Part shown: positions 42,528 to 52,680 of the stretch, piece by piece
Numbering within the stretch: the first letter of the stretch is position 1
Layout of the letters: the number at the start of each line of letters is the position of its first letter
NCBI GenBank assembly: GCA_029964075.1
Contig: CM057150.1
Coordinates: 3,883,717 to 3,947,716 of the forward strand
Reading direction: 5' to 3'
DNA from: Patiria pectinifera
Taxonomy: Eukaryota; Echinodermata; Asteroidea; Valvatida; Asterinidae
Length of the DNA: 64,000 nucleotides
The notes under the pieces: model-generated
Told to the model about the DNA's origin: nothing
What the model saw: the letters and a program-made list of their open reading frames with translations, nothing else
The model's database searches: none
Translations under genes and position numbers: made by a program

Positions 42528-43146
42528 AATAGCGTAAATGCATTTTATAGAGGGGCGCACTTTAGTTCTTTACTGGTAGCCAGCCCGGGGTGCGTGGCGT
42601 GCACACACCCTGGTTTATGGGGGCACCAGCCAATTAGCGCCAGTGTATATAAGCGGCCATGCGCTCAGCTTCGCCCTCTTTCTGCTGTGGCTGGAACCCG
42701 TGCGCGGTCTCAGGAAAAGTTGCACTATTCTAATCTCCCACAATTAACCAATCACCAATCACCTATAGTCGCAGCGGAGGGAGCCTCATACTTTGTGTGA
42801 GTGTAGTTAATTAATGATTCCTGCATTATAATCCAGATAATTATGTAATCTCTGAGTTTGTAAGGGAAGTGATTGAGTATCAGATCACGTAGGCGAGGCG
42901 CCTGGGTAGGCGAATAAAATAATCTTCCGAAAGACATATCTGGTGTCAGGTCCCCATCCTTCCCCAGTCCCCCTAGTTAGTCCGCTTGGGTTATGTGAGC
43001 GAGAGAGCGTGTGAGGGTGATCCTTTGGTAGTCTGCTGCGGGCCTGGCGGTAAATCTCCGCCGAAACGGATCTACGTACCCGACCGTAGAGGCTAGGCCG
43101 TTCGCCGCTACTCGCCGGGGCAGTCGTCCGAGGCAGTATCGCTACA
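42528..43146 (+). repeat. 5' LTR of element 2
   Basis: The start is eroded (AATAGCG against TGTAGCG in the other LTR); it ends TATCGCTACA. Contains TATATAAG at 42646-42653 and AATAAA at 42913-42918, a standard LTR promoter and polyadenylation layout. Confidence 0.88.
42646..42653 (+). promoter_or_regulatory. TATA box of element 2 LTR
   Basis: TATATAAG within CAGTGTATATAAGCGG, identical in the 3' LTR near 47368. Confidence 0.65.
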
Positions 43147-43149
43147 AAT

Positions 43150-43167
43150 TGGTGTCAGAAGTGGGAT
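43150..43167 (+). promoter_or_regulatory. Primer binding site of element 2, tRNA-Leu type
   Basis: TGGTGTCAGAAGTGGGAT, three bases after the LTR. It is complementary over 18 nt to the 3' end of animal tRNA-Leu(CAG) as I recall it (ATCCCACTTCTGACA plus CCA). Confidence 0.85.
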
Positions 43168-43267
43168 AGGCGCAGTTGCTTCACTGCTAAAGATCACCTA
43201 CGCCTGTGACATCACCTAGCTAGGAGTCATCACCCCCAACAATCTACAACTACCACTATTAACAGAC

Positions 43268-44645
43268 ATGGCCGCCGACGAGATATCCGTGGAGGACGAG
43301 CTGATGTTGCTGCGAATGGACGTACAGAACGGCGAGGACGAGTTACAACAATCCCTTGCCGAGAACCGCGACTTGACAGAGATTAAGGAGTTGCTGCTGG
43401 CGCAGAATCGCCTGTTAAGATTGCAGCTTCGCCAAAGTGAGGCCAAGTCAGAGGCAGCACAGCGGAGGGCAGATAAGACGCCCAGCACGTCGATGACGAC
43501 CCAGTTCGGCAGCCGTGAACTTTTCACATTCACAGACACCCCTACACCGGTACCATCACCAAGGCCTACCCCCAAACCCAGAACGAGCTTTTATAATCCC
43601 GTTGTACCAGCGCCTACGCTAGTGTCTACGATAGGCGTCCCGTCGCGGACGGTAGACGAGTTGACAAGCTGCGGCGTGGAGGGCAGTCTAACGGAGTTGA
43701 CGCCTACTGGTCATTCGACCGCATGCCGGCAGCCGGGGACCCAAGGAGGAGTTCCGTTGCAGTCTGAGAAAGACGCAAGCCAGAGGGAGGGCGAAAACTC
43801 CCCGGACCTTCAAGGAAAGGAGGTCGGAAACAAAGGAGAAGTTGGGGTGAAAAGTGAAGTGGATGTTCCTACCAGACGTCCGAACATCATCCCCGACAGG
43901 TTCAGCGGGAAGACCCCGTGGCGAAATTACAAGCAGCATTTTGAGGCCTGCAAGTTGGCGAACAATTGGAGTGATTGCCAGGCGAGAGTGTTTTTTGGCG
44001 GCGAGCCTGCAGGGTGATGAGGTCAAGGTGTTAGGAAATCTAGCAGCAGGCGGTAGTCAGTGACTTACACACTGAGTTGGTTGGGCTGTTGGAGAAGCGG
44101 TTTGGACCAGAAGGAGAGCTTGCGGAAAACCACCTAGCGGAGCTTGCGGCATAGGCGACAAAAAACCTAAAGAGACAGCTGCAGGAATTGGGACAGGCTA
44201 TAAGGCAGTTGGCTTCACTCGTCCTACCGGGTGTCAGAGGAGGCGTGATCGCCTAGCCAGGGGGCACTTCTCTGATGCGGTGGAGGAACAGGCTATCGGG
44301 AAGGGATCTTTTCGAGCAAACCGGACCGTCATCACTGGACGAGGCTATCAGGCTGCACTAAACACTGAAGGTTCCTTAAGATAGAGGAACAGCGGGCTGG
44401 CCAGCAGCCCATGTACGCCCGAGTAGTAGAGGGCGATGCCGAGTACTCCTTTGGAAGAAATCAAGCGAGAGATGAAAGAGTCGGCTGAGAAAAATCAGCG
44501 CGAGGTGAGGGAGTGGCTGGAGAAGATGACCCAGCGACTTGACACCCTCCGGCCTCAAGAGGAGGAGCGATCGTTCGCGTGTCGCCTACCAGAGGCGAAA
44601 ACCAACCCCAGAGGACGTTTGCTTCAAGTGCAAACGAAAAGGTAA
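43268..44645 (+). pseudogene. gag remnant of element 2
   Basis: Begins with ATG and an open frame of 249 codons: an acidic, heptad-like N-terminus (about 1-60), a Pro/Thr linker and the start of the Gag core (PDRFSGKTPWRNY, compare PDRFDGRQPWIDY in element 1). A frameshift near 43995 and several stops break the rest; the Gag core continues in another frame (FLAASLQGDEVKVLGN) and later fragments include QELGQAIRQL. A knuckle follows: CFKCKRKGNFPGSC, which fits CX2CX4HX4C with Asn at the His position. Confidence 0.85.
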
Positions 44646-44657
44646 TTTTCCAGGGAG

Positions 44658-45515
44658 TTGCAAACAACCCAGGGCAGAGAAGAAAATGAGGCCGGGGAAG
44701 CGACCAGAAGTTGCCCAAGAGGCCCGTGGGAAAGCTGGCGGAACAGCAGGGCCAGAAGGCGCCAGAGAGAATTTAGGCGGCATGAGAATATCGAAGGCGA
44801 CAAAGAAACCTCAACAAGTGCAAGTAAAACAGCGGGCAATGGCCTATTTGTGCAGGCTATTGTGAGAGGAGTCAAAGTTAGACTTCTTGTTGACACAGGG
44901 GCAACAGACACTGTGTTGTCATCTCAACTTTATTTCAACATTTCCAGGGATCAAAGACCAAGGCTCATGACCGCAGGCGCAGGAGTAAGGAACGCCGATG
45001 GGAGTAGGATGGAAACACTCGGTAGCGCATGGGTAGAGATTCATGTTGGCAGAACAACTTGCTCAACTAATGTAGTCTTCGGCAACACGGGTGAAATGCA
45101 AGGCATATTAGGGATGGATTTCCTGATTCCAACCCAGGGTAATCTAGACTTTCGGACGCTAGAGCTGAAGTTAAATGGGGAGACGATCAAGTGCACAGAC
45201 GGCTTGTCACGTAAGCAACAAAGCGATGAACAGGCAGAAAAAGAAGCGCCAATGCTGACAACACCTGTAGGTGAAGTGAGGAGTGTGACCATTTCGCCTA
45301 CCATCACTTGCACGGAGATAAGAGAGGCGCAGATGGAGGACACATCAAATAGCAGGATGCTTAAGGCCAAAGAGGAGTCGACAGTTAGACAATGTAGTGT
45401 CTGTGCGAAGTTGTGGGAAAATCACGGCCAAGGCTTGAAGGCACCACCGCAGCAGCCCAAGAAACAGACAGCAAGGATAATGGGGAAAGACAGGGAGGAG
45501 AAGAGTACACCGTAG
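44658..45515 (+). CDS. Protease-domain fragment of element 2
   Basis: 285-codon open frame. It contains LLVDTGATDTVLSS (active-site DTG), LGMDFLIPTQGNLDF and LKLNGETIKCT, all matching the element 1 protease region in order. Downstream of the protease it continues into a Lys/Gln-rich tail with QCSVCAKLW and stops. Where element 1 has about 3.3 kb of RT, RNase H and integrase, nothing equivalent is present. Upstream reading is joined to gag only through frameshifts, so this is a fragment rather than a functional gene. Confidence 0.8.
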   Translation: MQTTQGREENEAGEATRSCPRGPWESWRNSRARRRQREFRRHENIEGDKETSTSASKTAGNGLFVQAIVRGVKVRLLVDTGATDTVLSSQLYFNISRDQRPRLMTAGAGVRNADGSRMETLGSAWVEIHVGRTTCSTNVVFGNTGEMQGILGMDFLIPTQGNLDFRTLELKLNGETIKCTDGLSRKQQSDEQAEKEAPMLTTPVGEVRSVTISPTITCTEIREAQMEDTSNSRMLKAKEESTVRQCSVCAKLWENHGQGLKAPPQQPKKQTARIMGKDREEKSTP

Positions 45516-46780
45516 CCATTCTGATGGGGAGAAGATTTGAGTGTCCAGTGTGGTCTCAGAAGGTAATAAAGAAGTCTGAGAGACATCTGGCAGGAACATG
45601 GAGAGAAACAGGTTTTCTTGTGCCGTGGTGGTGTTCCTACCAGAAACAACAGGCGAGACAATCTCAGCACACTATCAGATTGCCACCAACATGTTGGATG
45701 AGGTGGCAAACATCAAGAGTGAAGTGCACGAGTCCAGCAGGCGAGACAGGAGTCGAGTTGAAGGTGAGCCAGGTGCATGGAGACCTGGGAGCCGTGACCG
45801 TGTCGATGTAAAGGTGACAAGAGCTCCCTGAGAGGAAGAGGAAGCCGGAAGAAGCCACAGGCGGCATGAAGTAAGGCCCTTCAGAAGAGCAGCCTACCAA
45901 GAAGCACAGAAGAAGGATGCAGTACCCTGTACTGTGTCCAAGGTACCTGAGGAGAGAAAGCTCTACCTAAAGGCGCGGAGGCGAAGAGAAGTCTTCCAAA
46001 ATCGGCAGGGCCACCGCAGCGGCTGGGTATAGGAGGACCTGAGTCGCGTGGGGTAGCGGAGGCCGCGAGGGCGCCGAGGGCACAGCCATCAAAGGTGGGC
46101 GGAGAGGCATCCGGTAACCTTCCAGAGGTAGATGCGATGGTGGAGATCGAGTCGGCAGAGCAACTCGTAGGATCACCACTAGAGGATGCAGCGGAGATAG
46201 CTTTGTCACCTATGTCAATGTCATGGGACATTGACGAGGCTCCTGTGAGCAACGTACGTCCGACGCCTGCAGGAGGAAAACCCCTAAGTGTGATGAGGGA
46301 GATGAGGCAGCAAGGCGCTGAACAACAGGCAATGTCGTCGGATGAGTCTTCCACGGGGAGGCAGGAAGATGGCAATTCACCTAGGGAGTTGCGGGTTAGC
46401 TATTTGCTGTCGGGGCTTTCTGTGAGGATCACTGAAGGTGGACACACCAAAGTCATAACTGGCACAACCCAAACCGTGCACGAACGCCGTGCACGCCACT
46501 ACGACGTAGTATTCTTAAGCCCCCCGGCTCCCACTGCGAGCTCAGGAGCTGATGAGGACAAACAACCTAAGGATCTGCCGGCTGATGAGGAAAGAGGACG
46601 CTGGTATCATAGGCGCCGGCCCCCCCGATGATTAACGAGGAGCTCGAGAGGAGCATGATTGGAAACATCACCAAGATAACGGAAACGGAGACGCGCAGTG
46701 TTTACCAAGAAGGAATGCTGGTGACCAAGGACCAGACCGAGCGGGTCTTCAATGTGAATTTCCTGGCAGGAGTTCGCTAA
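45500..46780 (+). pseudogene. Remnant of zinc-finger accessory gene in element 2
   Basis: Reading across frames recovers pieces collinear with the element 1 accessory protein: FECPVWSQ and ERHLAG (finger 1 region), PWWCSY, RRDNLS, AHYQIA and MLDEVANI (compare KDNLRRHY and RFDEVDGI in element 1). A Glu/Ser/Pro-rich middle follows, then a C-terminal block ITETETRSVYQEG..ERVFNV ending at TAA 46778-46780 (compare IKETVTTTTYEKG..ERVYDL). At least two frameshifts and several stops are present. Zinc ligands are partly replaced (Trp at expected Cys/His positions). A clean 178-codon frame spans 46095-46631. Confidence 0.7.
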
Positions 46781-47256
46781 GATGAACACAAACATTGAAC
46801 TTTAGGCGGGCAAATAGAAGAGATATTTGCTCCTCTCGTTAAACCTTAAGTCATGTTGGCTATCTTTTATATAAATGTTGCACCTAAGTTTTGTGCCTCA
46901 AAGTTCTCGTTAAGGTTTATATAAGAGTTTTGAAGTTGTTAGATTTATGATGCTGTTAAGGTTTATCAAACAGTTTTAAGCTTGTTCAATTTATAAAGAT
47001 GTTAAAGTTTATCTCAGAGTTGTAACCTTGTTCTTTAAGTTCAGTTTATAAGGATGCCAAAGTTTAAGAGGTTTAAACTTGTTGAGGAGAATCACCTACC
47101 AATGTTCTAAGGCGATAGTCATGTAGGTGTCACTAGGATTATCATTGTAAAGTGCACCAGACTTTTGGAAGTAATTTGATTTAGAGATTAGGCAGCACTT
47201 TTATATAAGTAATCAGTTTTGAGGTCAGGGACTGACCGAAACTTGGAAGGCGCCTG
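46781..47256 (+). other. 3' non-coding region of element 2
   Basis: AT-rich, with several diverged copies of a GTTTATAAAGATGTTAAAG-like phrase (46908-47065). Comparable in position to the 446-nt non-coding stretch of element 1. No gene. Confidence 0.6.
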
Positions 47257-47869
47257 TGTAGCGCAATGCATTTTATAGAGGGCGCACTTTAGTTCTTTAC
47301 TGGTAGCCAGCGGGGTGCGCGTGCACACACCCTGGTTTATGGGGGCACCAGCCAATTAGCGCCAGTGTATATAAGCGGCCATGCGCTCAGCTTCGCCCTC
47401 TTTCTGCTGTGGCCGGAACCCGTGCGCGGTCTCAGGAAAAGTTGCACTATTCTAATCTCCAACAATTAACCAATCACCAATCACCTATAGTCGCAGCGGA
47501 GGGAGCCTCATACTTTGTGTGAGTGTAGTTAATTAATGATTCCTGCATTATAATCCAGATAATTATGTAATCTCTGAGTTTGTAAGGGAAGTGATTGAGT
47601 ATCAGATCACGTAGGCGAGGCGCCTGGGTAGGCGAATAAAATAATCTTCCGAAAGACATATCTGGTGTCAGGTCCCCATCCTTCCCCAGTCCCCCTAGTT
47701 AGTCCGCTTGGGTTGTGTGAGCGAGAGAGCGTGTGAGGGTGATCCTTTGGTAGTCTGCTGCGGGCCTGGCGGTAAATCTCCGCCGAAACGGATCTGCGTA
47801 CCCGACCGTAGAGGCTAGGCCGTTCGCCGCTACTCGCCGGGGCAGTCGTCCGAGGCAGTACCGCCAACA
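47257..47869 (+). repeat. 3' LTR of element 2
   Basis: Starts TGTAGCGCAATGC, ends CCGCCAACA. It matches the 5' LTR with small indels in a GC-rich stretch near 42583-42600 and scattered substitutions. Contains AATAAA at 47635-47640. Confidence 0.9.
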
Positions 47870-50800
47870 TATCAAAAACAAACAATGTACTTGAGATCAG
47901 ACTATCTGTACATTGCACTCAGCCTACTCAGTGCGCTTGACTGTATCTGTAGTAAATACCACATCATTTACAAGGAGCAAGGAGGATATAGCTTTGAAAA
48001 CGGGGAGGGTCGCTATGGATTCAGCAGGCTTCTTCCTTACTCCCCCCAGAACATTTGGAAACCTACTATAACCCCTTCTTTCTAAGGCAATGCAAGAACA
48101 CATGTAAATTTGAGAACTTTAGCTTCCATTTATTATTTTGGCCCCATTTTACTAGTTTCGTAATATTAGCTAAATTCTTCCTCTAAATCTTCTTACTGAT
48201 GAGGCCTTGTTGAAGAAGAGAGTGTGTGAAAAGTAACACAGTTGTAAACTTTTACACACACTAACAAGAAATGTATATGGTACAGTTTCAGATGTGTGGG
48301 AAGGGCATGCAGGTTTGGGGTTGCAGGAAAGAGCATCATAGATTTTCCTGGGGGCATGCCACAGACCCCTCTAGCAGAGTGTGCCTTTGGTACAGCTTCT
48401 CACCCTCTTTACAACCCCAATTTTCCTAGTGAGAAAGCTATATCCTACCCGTGGCAATATCAAATCATGTAAGCTTGGTTTGAGCCGGAATACATTTCTT
48501 GTAACATGGAGTTGTTCTAAGACAGTTATTCTTTCTTCAAACGAAAGAAAAAAATCAATACCAAAGAAAACAAAATGGAGCAAACATGCGGTAACCTATA
48601 ACGACAGAGTTGTTGACAGAGTTTGCCGTTTCTGGTTTGAGTACACCCAGTATCTGGAGTTACCTGAGTAAAATGTTTATAACTTTAGAAACATCTGAGG
48701 GAACGCCTACATAAAGCTGAAATTGAATTATTCAAATGACATTTTATTTCATTGGTCATAAACCACTTCCCCTATCACACTGAGATGATACATGTATGTG
48801 CACAACAGGTTTAGGAGCATTACGACAAACAAGACCGAAATAAAATCTAGTGTTTCAAGATTAATGATCAGAAGTTTCTCATTTTCATATTTGGTACTTT
48901 GTCCACGACAACAGAAAATTATAATGTGTTTGTTATGGACATGCTATATACCAGCTGCTAAAATAACAGGGGACTTATTGTCCAAAATTGTATTTGAGTC
49001 TTGCCTGATCACTCATTTAAAACGTGAGCACATGTAGAGCAGGTTTATATTTGTCGAGTAAATGCTTTCAAGATGAAACAGAACGACACCTTTAACGATT
49101 GATCACTGATTTATCAGGAGCATTTCATAAACGAAACTGGACGAGACCACACATTAATTTGAACGGGGCTTTCTCAGATGAATTTGGCTAGGGTAATCCT
49201 ACAGTAAGATCAAATGGCTTCAACTGTCCTTATTTCCAGACAACTCAGGTTTTTCGCGTTACTCTCTGAAGTATTATAATAAGAAACACCATGAAAATTC
49301 AAATAAATCATTTTCACCCTGTCATCTTAGCAACAACATGCATGAAAGAAAAAATAGGCGAGAGAGATGTACAGAATTACATCCTGTGTATCAAACTGAT
49401 AAAAACATCATTGACGATTTTTAAAGACTCAAGTTGCTACAAGGCAACAAGGCTTTACCATCATGGATTTCTTTAAAGATAAAGAAGTGATTGTAATAAT
49501 ACAATTCTCAACCCTCGCAAATACTTGTAAATCCCGGAAAGGTTCATCGTTGACAAACATTTATCAGACTTTGGTGCCAAAAAATACCAAGTAAATACAG
49601 CTAACCTGCCTGAATCCAGATAACAGCCACTTAAGATAAAGCGCTACCTAGCAAAAAGGAACTAAGATGGACCCAAGGGTTCTCTTGCCGCTGTATCCCC
49701 CCCCAGTTAACACCTGCAGGTGTAGTAGAGGTACATTGTACGTGCTAGACATGAACGGGGTTGAAAGGAACTTTTTTGAGTAAGAAAAACCTGGTTAAGG
49801 ACGAGGTGATCTTCCCAGCCAATTCAGGACAAAATTTATAATTGTGAGATCTACGCGTTTGGACTTTCTAATTTAAGACCAATCAAGTTCTAGCATTATT
49901 CGATGAAGTGTTATGAATTGATAAACAAATCATTCTCATCCAGTCGCCTTAGCAACAGCATTGGTTGAAAATGAAAGAGAAATAACAAGAAAGAATCAGT
50001 GTTCAATCATTAACCCTACATGCTCCAAAGTACTCCTCCCCTCCAGTGAGTAAATATAACACAGGAACAAACAAACCACTTGAGATGATTATTTGTAAAT
50101 TGTGTACGTGATTTGTCTGTACAGACCACCCGCAATATATGGGATCTACTATTCCACAAATACAATAGTTTCTTGCATGAAAATAAATTGGCATATATGA
50201 GGCATTGTTTAATCAAGGCAAAGTTGACATGGAAATGACATAAACGTAATTCTCAACATTGATGATTGAAAAAAGTCCACTGGTGTAAGCTTAGTCGAAA
50301 AAAACAATTCTTGAAACATGAATTGTTCTCCGAAAAAAAACCCCATGAACCACCCGTTAAGTTCACGTGACTTTTAGGACGCTTTAATAAAATTACTTCA
50401 ATTTGTTGGTCTCTATACTTGTCTATTCTACTTTGTCTATTCAACTTTGCTTCAATATTTTCCATATTAGGGTTAGATGAACCCAAACCACTCACAGCCC
50501 GACACTCGCCAACGAAGTTTATCAGTGCAAACTTGAATTAATATACTTAGCAGTGTTGTATAGTCAGTCCATCACAAGTCCTTTCACAAGGAATGCTTTT
50601 GTCACAATTCAGTTGAATGGTTAGGGACTTGACTTGAGACTAAATGACTTGTGATGGACTTGTGATGGACTCGCCCACACTACACTGGTTAGCCCAACGG
50701 TGCCAATGATGGTTTGAAAAAATTGAAGTCCCATCCAATGGATATACTTACGGGTTTTATAAACACAATGCATTTTCATTTGCTTTTTTTTTTATTTCAG
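47870..50800 (+). repeat. End of U unit 5 and upstream U unit of D2
   Basis: Resumes with AAAAACAAACAATGTACTTG, then a left-half block (47.9-48.7 kb) and the D2 equivalent of positions 1-2760, with TAGCAACAAC at 49328 and the GCCTGAATCCAGATAACAGCC block near 49607. No coding frame is convincing. Confidence 0.7.
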
Positions 50801-50883
50801 GCTCGTTTCCCATCAGTGGCGCGTCAGCTTGTCATTACCCGTCGTAAATTGACTCCTCTGGATCATCCAAGAATCAATACAAA
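50801..50883 (+). other. Exon-like module e6 upstream of TRIM pseudogene
   Basis: 83 nt between acceptor TTTTTTATTTCAG and donor GTAAGA. It is the D2 counterpart of e0 and keeps 12 nt that e0 lacks. Reads ARFPSVARQ..LDHPRINTK in one frame, aligning with LDRTRLNTR of e1. Confidence 0.55.
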
Positions 50884-51408
50884 GTAAGACACTAGTCATT
50901 CAAAGTTAAAATTTCTAGTCACCTTTACAATAAAAATTGATATTCCTTGAAAAAAATGCCTAATGCCAAGCATCTGGGAAATTTTAAAATCATCTAAGAT
51001 TCTTTTCACAAAAGTCGTTTCATAATTGAAATTCTGAAAATATGGTACAATGTAACCGCCCAAACAAGGGGTGTGTTCATTTTTGACAAGCAAGTCTTCT
51101 TAGTTCCAAACTGATATACAGAGCACAAACAAAATTACGTTTAGGACAACAACCTACTTGACTAAGGAAATAAATATGTGTTTGGCCGATTTTAAACAAG
51201 CACATTTAGAATAAGTGGAGTGTATATTGGCCAAAAGCGTCATTTAAAATTGTATTCTTGTGTAAAAGAGGATAAGATCTCAATTATCTAATAGACTGAA
51301 CAAAGAAATATACACCCAGTTTCCACCGTACATTACAGATGTCCTTATTCGATTGATTTTACTTCCCTTGAGCGTCATGTAGAATGCTATTCTTTGTTTT
51401 TCACAGAG

Positions 51409-52680
51409 ATGGCTACTGCGGCAGGCTCTGCTTTTAAGAAGATCGGCGTTCATCTTGAGTGCAGCATCTGCACAGATAAATGCAAAACACCCAAAGTACT
51501 GGACTGCCTACATAGCTTTTGTGAGGCGTGTCTGTTAAATACCGTGATGGCTCATACTGAGGAGCACCAAGATCCCTGTCCAGTGTCGTCAGGAGACGAC
51601 ACTTCCCCAGTCTGGCGGCACGGCCTCAAGACCAACTTCCATTTGGTTGGTCTGATTGAGAATTTAAATTACAGGAAAAGGTAGCATGCTCAGCTGAAAA
51701 AGCTTCTCTGTCAGGTGTGTGACAAGGGAAAGAAAGCCAGAGATCACTGTGGATTGCCAGAAGAATATCTGCAAGGATTGCTGTAAGACACACCAGCAAT
51801 TTCCCACATTAAGGACCCACAAAATAGCCAGTTTTTATGACATTCGCCAGGGAAGGTGAAGGTGACTAAACAACCGGACGAGTACAAATGCCACAACACA
51901 TAAATATTAAATGAGGCGTGAAATTCTATTGCAAGAAATGCGATAAGATAATCTACCAAGGCTGCACGGTTATAGATAATCCCATCACCAAACATGTCAT
52001 CACTGACACCGGAACGGCTTCAAGAGAATGTAGAGAGTCACTACAGGCAGAGCTGCCTTCTTTGGGTAGAGACATAAAAGGGCTTGAGTTGTCTTCAAGA
52101 CATTACTGGAAGCAAAGAAGGTGGTGATTAATAACACGGCAAAGGCTCGAAAGGGGGTTCAGGACAGAGCTGCTGAGGTCATAGCAACGGTCAAAGCTGA
52201 AGAGAAACGACTCTGAGTGAGATCACAACCCAGGAACGAAAGCAAGAATAAGCGGCAGGATGAGCACGAGAAGACACTGAGTAATATGCTGCAGATCAAG
52301 AAACATTCCTGCAGACAACCCAAGACGTCGCGAGTAATGCATCGGACTGCGACCTGATTTCCATCTATCCCGTAATCAGCAAGACGTGGCCAAGCTCAAA
52401 GCTCAACCAACTCCCAAGGCTGCAGGGTTGAGTCGCATCCGTCTTCGTGCAGAATCAGGAAAGCCGGCATCGATCTGGGCAAGGTGATGGTGGAAGACAC
52501 GTGGGAGATGTGCCCACCTTTGGAAGGCAGGGGAGTGAGTGAAGGGGAGTTTGAAACAGCCAGAGGCATTTGCTGCTGCTGCTGAACCTGACGAGATTGC
52601 TGTGACTGACTTCAATAACAAGCGGTGAAAATCTGCAAACAACCAGGACAGACCAAGAGGAACCATCCCCATTGCTGCAA
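51409..52680 (+). pseudogene. TRIM-type gene copy in D2, exon 1, frameshifted
   Basis: The start ATG and preceding TTTTTCACAG acceptor are kept. The first half of the RING is readable (CSIC, CLHSFCEAC), but frameshifts begin just after C43-equivalent and destroy the second zinc pair (C60, C63 of the D1 protein), and a stop follows at about 51684. Later pieces of B-box 2 (FYCKKCDKIIYQGCTVID) and the coiled coil are readable in other frames. It ends at a donor-like GTGAGT. At least four disruptions make this a pseudogene, unless a rearranged transcript uses part of it. Confidence 0.88.

Larger units (their letters stand above)
42528..47869 (+). mobile_element. Gypsy-type LTR retrotransposon 2, decayed, lacking RT and integrase
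   Basis: A 5.3-kb element with LTRs of about 619 and 613 bp, a tRNA-Leu-type primer site, gag, a CCHC-like knuckle, protease, then directly remnants of the zinc-finger protein, with no RT, RNase H or integrase motifs in the 4.1-kb interior. Its Gag core, protease and downstream protein resemble element 1, so both belong to related lineages. Frameshifts and stops show it is dead. A purine-rich CGAAACTTGGAAGG precedes the 3' LTR. No clear target duplication remains. Confidence 0.88.

Noticed and set aside
42528-42531. Target site duplication for element 2
   Set aside because: The left LTR edge is eroded and the flanks (GGTAAA and TATCAA) do not give a convincing direct repeat.
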